From: Natronoflexus pectinivorans
GTDB taxonomy: Bacteria > Bacteroidota > Bacteroidia > Bacteroidales > Marinilabiliaceae
Length of the DNA stretch: 53,225 bases
Direction: 5' to 3'
NCBI RefSeq assembly: GCF_004345615.1
Contig: NZ_SLWK01000019.1
Coordinates: 1 to 53,225 of the forward strand
This document shows, piece after piece, positions 29,761 through 37,670 of this stretch. The first letter of the stretch is position 1. The number at the start of each line of letters is the position of its first letter. The position numbers and the translations under genes were made by a program. The notes beneath the pieces were generated by a model. That model saw nothing but the letters and a program-made list of their open reading frames with translations, ran no database searches and was not told the DNA's origin.

Positions 29761-29903
29761 GGTCATTTGCAATGCAATTTGTCAAATCCAACCATCTGCC
29801 TAGTTCATTAATATAAAGAATTGCCCGATGGGTTTTTAAAAAGAAGAGTTTGGTGTATGTAAACTTGATGAAAGTATAATCATCCCAGATAGCATATGAA
29901 ATT

Positions 29904-29936
29904 AACAAGGACTGTTATTACAGTCCTTGTTTTTTG
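29904..29936 (+). terminator. rho-independent terminator after gltA
   Basis: AACAAGGACTG pairs with CAGTCCTTGTT around a five-base loop, followed by a T tract. It lies 144 bp past the gltA stop. The 29937-30075 stretch beyond it holds nothing I can identify. Confidence 0.88.
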
Positions 29937-30075
29937 TGTTCAATTAAGCTGTGTAGGGATTAAATGCATCATATGTTTCCATAATAAATTAGAATCCAAA
30001 TAAAACATTCGTCACAAAAAAGTCGTATACTAAAGGTTGAGAGAAAATAAAAGTAAGAATTTCATAATGATAAAC

Positions 30076-30107
30076 TTTGTTGCTCTTAGCTATTTTAAGC
30101 ATATTTG
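30076..30107 (+). promoter_or_regulatory. promoter of the SpoIIE-type sensor gene
   Basis: TTTG (30076-30079), 20 bases, then CATATTTG (30100-30107), one mismatch from TAnnTTTG. The predicted start leaves about 12 nt before the ATG at 30126 and rules out the in-frame TTG at 30105. Confidence 0.5.
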
Positions 30108-30125
30108 TCTGACTTAAATAAGATC

Positions 30126-33100
30126 ATGAGCTTGATAGAATTGAAATACATCCGGCAATTTCTCGGGCTGCTCTTTTGCCTGCTGCAGCTTCCATTATCT
30201 GCAGCTTTATCTTCGATACAGCAATTCACGATCATGGATGGACTTTCAAATAATTCAGTGAACACTATATTTCAGGATAGTCGTGGTTTTTTATGGATTG
30301 GTACTGAAGATGGATTAAACAGATACGATGGCTATAGATTTGAAGTCTTTCGATTTATTCCCGGGCAAAATGAATGCCTCACTGGGAACCGAATTGTAGC
30401 AATAACAGAAGATTCTCATGGCAATATATGGATTGGGACCCGCAGTCGGGGAATCAGTGTTCTTCAGAAAAAAGACGGACGATTTCGGACATATCAACAC
30501 GATCTACAAAACCAATATTCCCTGCCTGAAAACGGGGTTTTTGGATTCTTCACTTGCAATTTGGGAGAATTATGGGTAAAAACAGAGAATTATCTCTGCA
30601 GATATGATTCATTGACCGATAAGTTTCATGCATTCGGTCACTTTTCCAATGTGTTCAAAAGAATCCATGCGTTTGGGTTTCCGGTTTTTGAAGAATCAGA
30701 CAGTACATTTCTCATAGGAACAAAAGATGGATTGAATCGCTTCGACCGGGAAAGAAGAGTTTTTCACCGTTTGTACATGGAGCCCGAATCTCAGGAAGGT
30801 AATCAACATGGCGTATTTGATATTCTATCACTTAATAATGAACAGGTTTTACTTGGCACTACCGGTGGCCTTAAAATTTTGAATACTAATGAAATAAGTA
30901 TAGTTCTTATCCCCGGTGAGGACAGACATGCAAAGGTTACAGTAAACTCTTTAATGCGAGATAAAACCGGACGATTATGGGTTGGGACAAATAGTGGGCT
31001 GGATATTTTTGATCCTCAGCGATTTCAGCACAGGAGCGCTCCTCTTGGAGGGATTGAGGCTGAACTACTAGATAGAAAGGAAATTACCAGCGTGTTTGAA
31101 GATGAATCGGGAATAATATGGGTAGGTACCAGGCATCATGGTATTTTTAAACTCAACTTTCTCCCACCTAAATTTAAGTCGATTGGAAAATCAGATTTAG
31201 AACAGTGGCCTGGCCACTCCTTAAATATTCTTTCAGTAATTAATGATAGCCAGGGAAATATTTGGGCTGGGACTTTAACACGTGGATTGTTTAAATTCAA
31301 CAGAGAAAAAAGAGTCATCAATCATTACATAATTAACAGAGAGTCATACCTTAACAAAAAAGATGCAGTTTGGTCACTACATGAAGATTATCAAGGTCGA
31401 ATATGGATTGGCACAGAACGTGGGATTTACTACATTGAGCCCTTTAGCAATGTTTTACGAGAATTTAATTACGGATATGATGCTCGTTACGCAACTTTAT
31501 TAAGGAACAATGTCATCACATCAATAACCAGCAATCATTCAGGCATTTGGTTTGGTACACGCTTTGGCTTATACCAATATGTCAATGGTCGGATTTCCAG
31601 TTACTTTAAAGGGCAAGGTTCTATTGATGGACTTAGCTCTGACGAGATTCTTTCATTATCAATTGACCAATCAGAAAGATTATGGATCGGTACCTCCTCG
31701 GGAATAAATTATTTTGATGAACTGATGGGAGAAATTAGGGAGGTGAATTTCATCTCTTCCGGATTAGAACCATTGAATCAGGTTTTTTCAATAGCTCATG
31801 ATCAGACAGGAAATATCTGGTTAGGAACAGGATCAGGATTGCTGCGAATGTATAAAACTGAATCCGATTCCATGCGCACGGAACTATTGCCAAGCCTGTC
31901 AAATGAACTCATTGCTTCGGTCATTACAGATAAAAGCCGAAACATTTGGTTTAGTTCAAGCCGAGGTGTTTCATTGTTAACACCTGATGGAGTGATCAGA
32001 GATTTTGATACACATGATGGTTTACCCGGGCACCAATTTAATACGGGGAGTGGCTCTTTAGGAGTTGAAGGCGAAATATACTTTGGTGGGGTAAATGGAC
32101 TTTGTTGGATTCATCCGGACTCCATTCAATACAACCTACACCAGCCAAGGGTCACAGTAACAGGTATAACATTATGTCACAGAGGCGAGTGCACTGAAAT
32201 TCTAGAAGGCTATCCTGATCAGGTGAAATTTCGTTTCAAACCTGGTATGCTTATGGAAATAAATTATGCAGCCATGGATTTTGCCCAACCACACAAAAAC
32301 AGTTTTAAAGTAAAGCTGGTTGGATATGATAAAACCTGGCGCCCATTAACCCGAAACAACTCTGTTGTTTTCTCCAATTTGTTACCCGGAAAGTACAAAT
32401 TCATGGTTTTAGGATCCAATAATGACTTAATTTGGAGTGAAGCTCCATTTGAAATGAAAATTGAAATTACTCCACCCATATGGATGACAAATTATGCTTA
32501 TGCTTTTTATTTATTAATGATCATCTTTTTAATTCAGATGATCATCAATTACCGCATAAGGCATTACAAGAAAGTGAACCGATCGCTCACTGAGAAAAAC
32601 GTAGATAAAATTAGGCTGGAACAACAACGGGAAGCTTTAACACGCATCAATCAAAACCTTACAGACAGCATCAATTATGCTACCAGAATTCAATCAGCCA
32701 TGATTCCTTCAGAAAAGGTGTTTCGTAGTGTGTTTCCGCAATCTTTTATTTATTTCAGGCCACGTGATTTGGTTAGTGGCGATTTTTACTGGATGCACAA
32801 AGATGGTCACAAATTATATGTTGCAGTGGTAGATTGTACTGGTCATGGTGTGCCTGGAGCTTTCATGTCCATTATTGGAATGGATTTGTTAAAAAACATC
32901 ATAACAGGGAAAAAAATAGATAGTCCTGCTCAGGTTCTAAAGCAATTAAGCCTGGAATTAGATGCCACATTGCGAAAAAATGATCAGAGCCTTTTTGGCT
33001 CTGAGACCATAAAAGACGGAATGGATATGGGGCTATGTGTGATCGATACTCAAAAACGCGAAATCGAATTTGCAGGTGCAGTAAATGGTTTGTATCTGAT

Positions 33101-33446
33101 CAGAAACAATGAATTACTAACTTATAAAGGAGATCGCTTTGCAATAGGACGCTTTAATGAAGGCAACATTCCTGAATACACCTCTAAGCGTATTGAACTA
33201 ATGGAAGATGATATCATCTATCTGTTTACTGATGGCTATGTGGATCAGTTTGGAGGTGCAGAAAAGAAAAAGTTTAAATACAGAAGGTTCCGTCATTTGC
33301 TCTTAAATATTCACAAACTACATCCGGATGATCAGAAAGCCATTCTTCACCAGAAATTTGAAGAATGGAGAAATGGTGAAGATCAGGTTGATGACATTCT
33401 TATTGTAGGTTTGAAGCCCTTAAAGGAAGACGCTCCTGAGTACTAG
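30126..33446 (+). CDS. Reg_prop/Y_Y_Y sensor with SpoIIE (PP2C) phosphatase output
   Basis: 1106-aa inner-membrane signalling protein. After an N-terminal signal/anchor (about 12-29) come at least ten propeller repeats of the GxLWIGTxxGLxxxD kind (GFLWIGTEDGLNRYD, GRLWVGTNSGLDIFD and others) to about residue 650, forming a periplasmic sensor. A Y_Y_Y domain is at about 720-770 (GYDKTWRPL...LLPGKYKF) and one transmembrane helix near 790-811. A short coiled coil follows, then a cytosolic SpoIIE-type PP2C domain from about 860. Its metal sites are SGDFYW, DCTGHGVPGAF near 901 and the terminal DDILIVGLK near 1087. It therefore probably dephosphorylates a Ser/Thr phosphoprotein in response to an envelope signal. 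No anti-sigma or STAS partner is adjacent; the neighbour is a convergent hybrid kinase. Confidence 0.9.
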   Translation: MSLIELKYIRQFLGLLFCLLQLPLSAALSSIQQFTIMDGLSNNSVNTIFQDSRGFLWIGTEDGLNRYDGYRFEVFRFIPGQNECLTGNRIVAITEDSHGNIWIGTRSRGISVLQKKDGRFRTYQHDLQNQYSLPENGVFGFFTCNLGELWVKTENYLCRYDSLTDKFHAFGHFSNVFKRIHAFGFPVFEESDSTFLIGTKDGLNRFDRERRVFHRLYMEPESQEGNQHGVFDILSLNNEQVLLGTTGGLKILNTNEISIVLIPGEDRHAKVTVNSLMRDKTGRLWVGTNSGLDIFDPQRFQHRSAPLGGIEAELLDRKEITSVFEDESGIIWVGTRHHGIFKLNFLPPKFKSIGKSDLEQWPGHSLNILSVINDSQGNIWAGTLTRGLFKFNREKRVINHYIINRESYLNKKDAVWSLHEDYQGRIWIGTERGIYYIEPFSNVLREFNYGYDARYATLLRNNVITSITSNHSGIWFGTRFGLYQYVNGRISSYFKGQGSIDGLSSDEILSLSIDQSERLWIGTSSGINYFDELMGEIREVNFISSGLEPLNQVFSIAHDQTGNIWLGTGSGLLRMYKTESDSMRTELLPSLSNELIASVITDKSRNIWFSSSRGVSLLTPDGVIRDFDTHDGLPGHQFNTGSGSLGVEGEIYFGGVNGLCWIHPDSIQYNLHQPRVTVTGITLCHRGECTEILEGYPDQVKFRFKPGMLMEINYAAMDFAQPHKNSFKVKLVGYDKTWRPLTRNNSVVFSNLLPGKYKFMVLGSNNDLIWSEAPFEMKIEITPPIWMTNYAYAFYLLMIIFLIQMIINYRIRHYKKVNRSLTEKNVDKIRLEQQREALTRINQNLTDSINYATRIQSAMIPSEKVFRSVFPQSFIYFRPRDLVSGDFYWMHKDGHKLYVAVVDCTGHGVPGAFMSIIGMDLLKNIITGKKIDSPAQVLKQLSLELDATLRKNDQSLFGSETIKDGMDMGLCVIDTQKREIEFAGAVNGLYLIRNNELLTYKGDRFAIGRFNEGNIPEYTSKRIELMEDDIIYLFTDGYVDQFGGAEKKKFKYRRFRHLLLNIHKLHPDDQKAILHQKFEEWRNGEDQVDDILIVGLKPLKEDAPEY

Positions 33447-33629
33447 AAACTGATTCAATTGTTTCTTCAAGCCATAGGGGCATAATGAAGTCCCTTATGA
33501 TGTGATTTTCCAAAAATGTGGTAATCTGTTCACATCTTATTTGCCCATCTAAATAATTGCGCTCTAAAAATCTGAAATTTCTGTTGTAAGAAAACAAAGC
33601 AGATCCTAAATCAAGATATACTAGATGTT

Positions 33630-33680
33630 ACAACATCCATCAAGCTAACCATTGGTTAGCTTGATAAATGTTGTTTTATT
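33630..33680. terminator. bidirectional terminator between convergent signalling genes
   Basis: ATCAAGCTAACC pairs with GGTTAGCTTGAT (12 perfect pairs, loop ATT), and ACAACAT pairs with ATGTTGT outside it. On the plus strand it is followed by TTTATTTTAT. The stem contains the stop codon of the minus-strand kinase gene. Confidence 0.7.
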
Positions 33681-35407
33681 TTATCAATCAGTTCCTCAGG
33701 TTGAAAAGGCTTACTGATATAATCATCCATTCCTGAAGCCAGGCAGCGCTCTTTATCTTCCGGGAAAGCATTGGCAGTAACTGCAATAATTGGAACACGC
33801 GTATTTGTGCTTTTTTCCAGTTCTCTTATTTTAATGGTTGCTTTAAATCCATCAATAATGGGCATTTGAACATCCATCAGTATCAAATCGTATTTAGCCA
33901 TTCCGAACTTCTCCAGAGCCTCTTTTCCATTAAAGGCAAAATCAATTTTCTTGACCTTATTCCTGATGTATAAATTGATGATTTGCTGATTACTAAAATT
34001 GTCTTCAACCAATAGAATGTGTGCATCTTTCATGTCGACAATTGTCTTAAACGTGGTGTTGCTGTTTCGACTTTTATCTGAAGCAGCAATATTGGCGAAG
34101 TTAGAAGACGCAGTTGAGAAGGTGGCACCAAATTCAAAAATGGTTTGATCGGGTTGTGGTGTAATATTTAATGAGTGCCCGTCTACTTCAATCATCTTTT
34201 GAGTAATCCCCAAATCAAGATAGTTGATGATTTTCCCGGCATTGAGCTTTACCAGATCCTGATAATTGAAAAAACCTTCTTCAGAATGATTATCCTTTTT
34301 TGAAGAATATATAAAATCGCTGATGATCCGGAAAATAAGTTCAACCCTGTCGGGCATACTTTCAACTTTAACTACCTCCAGTGTAATATGCTTTTGATCA
34401 GCTTTGTTTTCTCTGATAATGCTGTTAATGAGATTCAGTAATATCTGTTTAATTTTTATATTATTACCGGTGAGTTGAGTTGGAATATCGGGGGCAAGAG
34501 AAAGATTAAACCTGACTTTGCTTTCTTCGTAAGGAAAAAGTCGGAGGACATTGTTCAAAGTATTGTAGAGGCTGAAATTGGTTATCTCCTGTGAGTCAGC
34601 CGGGTTCGATTTAGATGTTAGCACCAGGTTATTGACTACACTTACCAGGTTATTCGCTGAAGCATGAATCGTGTTAATGTAATCTTTTTGCTCATCATTC
34701 ATTGAAGTTGACTCAAGCATGTCAATTATTCCTGTGATGTTACTTAGAGGGGTTCGAATCTGGTGCGAAAGTTTTGATAATAAATCTTCTTGTGCTTTAT
34801 TTTTATTCTGGCTATCGAGTATAATCCTCTCCTTTTCCAATAAAACCTCCGAACGAATAAACTGAAAAGCAAAAGCAATGATGATGCTAAAAACAAAAAG
34901 AATAAGGTAAAAAATACTGCTTTCAGTCGAATATTGTTGGAAAAAAGGACTAAGGTTTTGAATAAAAAAGAAATGAGCCAGCATGAAGAGAACCAAAATA
35001 GCGGTCCATCGGTAACCTGTTCTTCGTCCGCGAATAGCTGTAGTAAAAAAAGGAAAAAACAGAACCCATACAATTCCCAATTCTGTGTTGCCGCCTAACA
35101 GAACGAAAAAAACGCAGGCCAGAAAAAGGATGGAAAGCAGAAGGTTCTGATGAATCAATCCTGTGAATTTTCTTAAATAGAGATGACTTATAGCGAGCAA
35201 AAAACTCAGGGAGAGGAATGGAATTGCCAGCTCTGCGCGATCTAACACCAGTGCCCAGATCCCCTCGGCAAGCACAATAAGGGAAAATGAAAGACTGGCA
35301 ATATTTAACAGCAAAGATTTTACTTTTGTATCCATATCCGCCTTTTCATCTTGCTCAGAAATAAAAAGGCCTATAAGACGGTTAAGAAGATTGGTTACCA
35401 TCGACAA
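33656..35407 (-). CDS. hybrid histidine kinase with degenerate ATPase domain
   Basis: 583 aa. About six transmembrane helices span residues 30-185 with no periplasmic sensor domain. A HisKA dimerisation domain follows with an intact H box (SHQIRTPLSN, His215). The expected ATPase domain (about 310-430) is eroded: the N box reads QILLNLINSIIRE with Ser at the catalytic Asn position, no DxGxG is present, and DLGITQKMIEVDG is all that resembles the GLGL lid. The receiver domain (463-580) is intact, with acidic pocket Glu468/Asp469, phospho-acceptor Asp512 in LMDVQMP and Lys566 in SKPF. It probably cannot autophosphorylate, yet could act as a phosphorelay intermediate, phosphatase or dimer partner. 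It is convergent with the SpoIIE-type sensor. Confidence 0.82.
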   Translation of the reverse strand: MSMVTNLLNRLIGLFISEQDEKADMDTKVKSLLLNIASLSFSLIVLAEGIWALVLDRAELAIPFLSLSFLLAISHLYLRKFTGLIHQNLLLSILFLACVFFVLLGGNTELGIVWVLFFPFFTTAIRGRRTGYRWTAILVLFMLAHFFFIQNLSPFFQQYSTESSIFYLILFVFSIIIAFAFQFIRSEVLLEKERIILDSQNKNKAQEDLLSKLSHQIRTPLSNITGIIDMLESTSMNDEQKDYINTIHASANNLVSVVNNLVLTSKSNPADSQEITNFSLYNTLNNVLRLFPYEESKVRFNLSLAPDIPTQLTGNNIKIKQILLNLINSIIRENKADQKHITLEVVKVESMPDRVELIFRIISDFIYSSKKDNHSEEGFFNYQDLVKLNAGKIINYLDLGITQKMIEVDGHSLNITPQPDQTIFEFGATFSTASSNFANIAASDKSRNSNTTFKTIVDMKDAHILLVEDNFSNQQIINLYIRNKVKKIDFAFNGKEALEKFGMAKYDLILMDVQMPIIDGFKATIKIRELEKSTNTRVPIIAVTANAFPEDKERCLASGMDDYISKPFQPEELIDKIKQHLSS

Positions 35408-35581
35408 ATATGATTTAGAATTCGGATTGTTTTTTTCGCAAAATAGTTAAAAAACATAATTTATTAAAACATCGCGACTTAATTCTACATAATTCGTTGC
35501 CTTGCTACCCGAGTGATGCATTAAAGTACATATATCCGGCATGAAACAATCCCTGTTAAATCAGCACTTTGATAGATCATG
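35408..35581. other. gene-free stretch upstream of an orphan terminator
   Basis: About 175 bp, divergently flanked by the hybrid kinase and a lipoprotein gene. There is no coding frame. The next feature is a strong plus-strand terminator that has no gene before it, so a short untranslated RNA may be made from here. No exact -7 box was found. Confidence 0.35.
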
Positions 35582-35616
35582 CAGACAACTGTTCGATAAC
35601 AGATGTCTGATTTTTT
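35582..35616 (+). terminator. orphan rho-independent terminator
   Basis: CAGACA/TGTCTG plus inner CTGTT/AACAG (loop CGAT) is followed by six T. No plus-strand gene lies between this site and the minus-strand kinase start at 35407. It precedes the lipoprotein start by 67 bp, so it may end a small RNA or act as an attenuator. Confidence 0.7.
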
Positions 35617-35682
35617 GTTTTGACCAATAAAAAAATATGTATTAACTTGAACATGATAAGTTTAATCTTTCAAATCTCTATT

Positions 35683-36150
35683 ATGTCAAAACTTTCTTAC
35701 CCCCATTTTCTGCCAAAACACTTCTTTGTTCTCATTTTCGCCTTTTTGCTCATAACTTCATCATGCCGTATTCAGTTGATCGCTGATTATGACGCAAATA
35801 TATCCGAACAGATAGAAAGAACGGCTATGAAGGTCGAAAGATTTTATCTGACAATGCTCGAAACCACAACTGTTGAAAACAATGGTCGTGCATACGACCA
35901 TTTTACTGAAGGCTATATTGATATCGAGGTTGAGTTGATATCGTTACTAAACCGAAACCAGGTTCGACCACTGAACGAGAATTCGGTAAGAATTTGTGAA
36001 ATCACTCTTGAATTGTGGCAAAAATATAAATTGGAGCACAAGGAGGACAACTCTATCAGTGATGGGGTTATCGGGTTGAACAGACTAACCTTCAGTGATC
36101 TTTTCTTTGCCATGCAAGTGGCAGAAAGAGCCAAAGAACTAATTGATTAA
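35683..36150 (+). CDS. hypothetical lipoprotein
   Basis: 155 aa from the ATG at 35683. This start gives a compact lipoprotein signal: basic/aromatic N-region, hydrophobic FFVLIFAFLLI and the lipobox ITSSC with Cys28. The longer frame from 35620 would put an extra hydrophobic stretch before it. The mature part is mostly helical and charged (DANISEQIERTAMKVERFYLTML) and resembles a coiled-coil or helical-bundle envelope protein. I do not recognise a family. It is 12 bp upstream of a 105-aa helical protein, so the two are almost certainly one operon, perhaps with the exported protein further on. Confidence 0.7.
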   Translation: MSKLSYPHFLPKHFFVLIFAFLLITSSCRIQLIADYDANISEQIERTAMKVERFYLTMLETTTVENNGRAYDHFTEGYIDIEVELISLLNRNQVRPLNENSVRICEITLELWQKYKLEHKEDNSISDGVIGLNRLTFSDLFFAMQVAERAKELID

Positions 36151-36162
36151 AACATCTAAACT

Positions 36163-36480
36163 ATGAGTGAATTTAATATTGACACAACCTTGAAAGAAAT
36201 GGCAGACGCCATAGGTGACACCATTTCAAAAGACAAAGAGAAAATAAAGGAAATTATAGTAGAAATTCTAAACCGCAGAAAGGAGCGAATGAAAATGTTG
36301 GTTGAGTTGCGAATTACCGGAGATCTAACGCAACAACGATTCGAATCAAGATTAGAGGATGAGAAAAAAGTACTTGAAGCGGAATTCAATGCCATTGCGG
36401 CATTGAATAAAGCAATGGTGCAAAAAGCGGTCAATGCAGCTTTAGATGTATTGACAAAAACGGTTAGAGCCTTACTATAA
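36163..36480 (+). CDS. hypothetical helical protein
   Basis: 105 aa with no signal peptide or membrane segment. It is nearly all predicted helix, with a central charged stretch (SKDKEKIKEIIVEILNRRK) and an Ala-rich end. The layout suggests a small coiled-coil dimer. No family is recognised. It follows the lipoprotein gene by 12 bp. If it stays in the cytosol it cannot contact the lipoprotein directly, unless exported without an obvious signal. Confidence 0.6.
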   Translation: MSEFNIDTTLKEMADAIGDTISKDKEKIKEIIVEILNRRKERMKMLVELRITGDLTQQRFESRLEDEKKVLEAEFNAIAALNKAMVQKAVNAALDVLTKTVRALL

Positions 36481-36622
36481 TGCGAAATGTCAATTCAAAA
36501 TGGCTTCATCCAGTAAATACACAAAAATATTTTTTGTCATGATTATTGAAACCAAATATGCAACATTCATGTATTAATGCAAAGTAACTGATTTAATCAA
36601 TAATCATCTATAATTCCTATTT

Positions 36623-37465
36623 ATGAAGAAATATGTTGTTGCATTATTAATTCTTGCCTTACCAATTGTAACGTTCTCACAACAGCACGTTCCCGAAGTG
36701 GAAGATTACGAGCGCTTTCTAAAGTCTAAAACCATGGTGGTTTTAGATGACGCTTTAATGAGTTTTTACAATTCAAGAATTCAAGAGGTGGTTGAGCGTG
36801 CATGGACCATCACTCCCTATGAATTTATCTCTTCACGTGAGTTTGAAGAGAAAAAAAATGATCCCAATCTCTCGTTTTTACTGACAACCATTGTGACTTT
36901 TGACCGTGACAAAACCCGAGCGAGGTATAATTTCCTGAGTCTGCTTATGGGACAACCAAATGCTGATGTAAAAACCATGCCAGACTTGTGCTCACTGCCA
37001 TTATCCTACCTGGATGTTGAAGAAGATAGCTATCTATATAAACTTGAGGCATTTGTTCTATTCATGCAGAGTCATGTTAGAAACGCACTTGAGGACAGCA
37101 GATTTATTGGCGATCGAGGATTTCGACGATACAACAGAGAGCGCGGAAGCCTGGAAGGCAAAAAACTTCTCTTAACCAAGGAAGATCTTGCAGCAGATAT
37201 CTCAACCCGTGCCGCCATTGCCGAAAACTATCCTTACGATTTTGAGATTGTTACCCGCGATGAAATTGAGGCAGCCATTGCCCGTCAGGATCCTGATGTG
37301 GTTTTTTTACACAAAGTAGGCCCGGAAGGAACAAGAATTCGTGCAAGAGTATACAAACTTTTGGTTGGCGCTGCCGATTCAAAACTATACTATTGGAATT
37401 ATCAAATGATTAAACACAGAAGCGATGATGCTTTTCAAAGACGTGATTTAAGAAGACTTCGATAG
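36623..37465 (+). CDS. hypothetical exported protein
   Basis: 280 aa with a Sec signal peptide (MKKYVVALLILALPIVTFSQ, about residues 1-20). The mature part is soluble, rich in Arg and acidic residues, and ends in QRRDLRRLR. A single cysteine (DLCSLP) lies mid-protein and no lipobox is seen. I do not recognise the family; similar proteins are typical of Bacteroidota envelopes. It lies 142 bp after the helical protein gene and ends at a very strong terminator, so it may be the last gene of a lipoprotein-helical-exported cassette. Confidence 0.65.
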   Translation: MKKYVVALLILALPIVTFSQQHVPEVEDYERFLKSKTMVVLDDALMSFYNSRIQEVVERAWTITPYEFISSREFEEKKNDPNLSFLLTTIVTFDRDKTRARYNFLSLLMGQPNADVKTMPDLCSLPLSYLDVEEDSYLYKLEAFVLFMQSHVRNALEDSRFIGDRGFRRYNRERGSLEGKKLLLTKEDLAADISTRAAIAENYPYDFEIVTRDEIEAAIARQDPDVVFLHKVGPEGTRIRARVYKLLVGAADSKLYYWNYQMIKHRSDDAFQRRDLRRLR

Positions 37466-37491
37466 AATGATTAACATTTGTTTTAAGAACA

Positions 37492-37536
37492 AACAATCGC
37501 CATAACTCCTTCGAGTTATGGCGATTGTTTTTTGTC
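37492..37536 (+). terminator. very strong rho-independent terminator
   Basis: A perfect 17-bp stem (left arm AACAATCGCCATAACTC) closes a CTTC loop and runs into a T tract. It lies 26 bp past the exported protein gene. Confidence 0.93.
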
Positions 37537-37670
37537 GTTGTCTCAAATATCTAATTTTAAGACAATTTATCAAACACTTTCAACCAGTTTGTCTATTACA
37601 TGTTCGTTAATATCTGTATAATATTGTATTATAAAATCAGTCCAATATTCACTTTTCTAAATTTTATAAT

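Noticed and set aside
30105-30125. TTG start for the SpoIIE-type sensor
   Set aside because: It overlaps the CATATTTG box; the ATG at 30126 gives a normal signal anchor.
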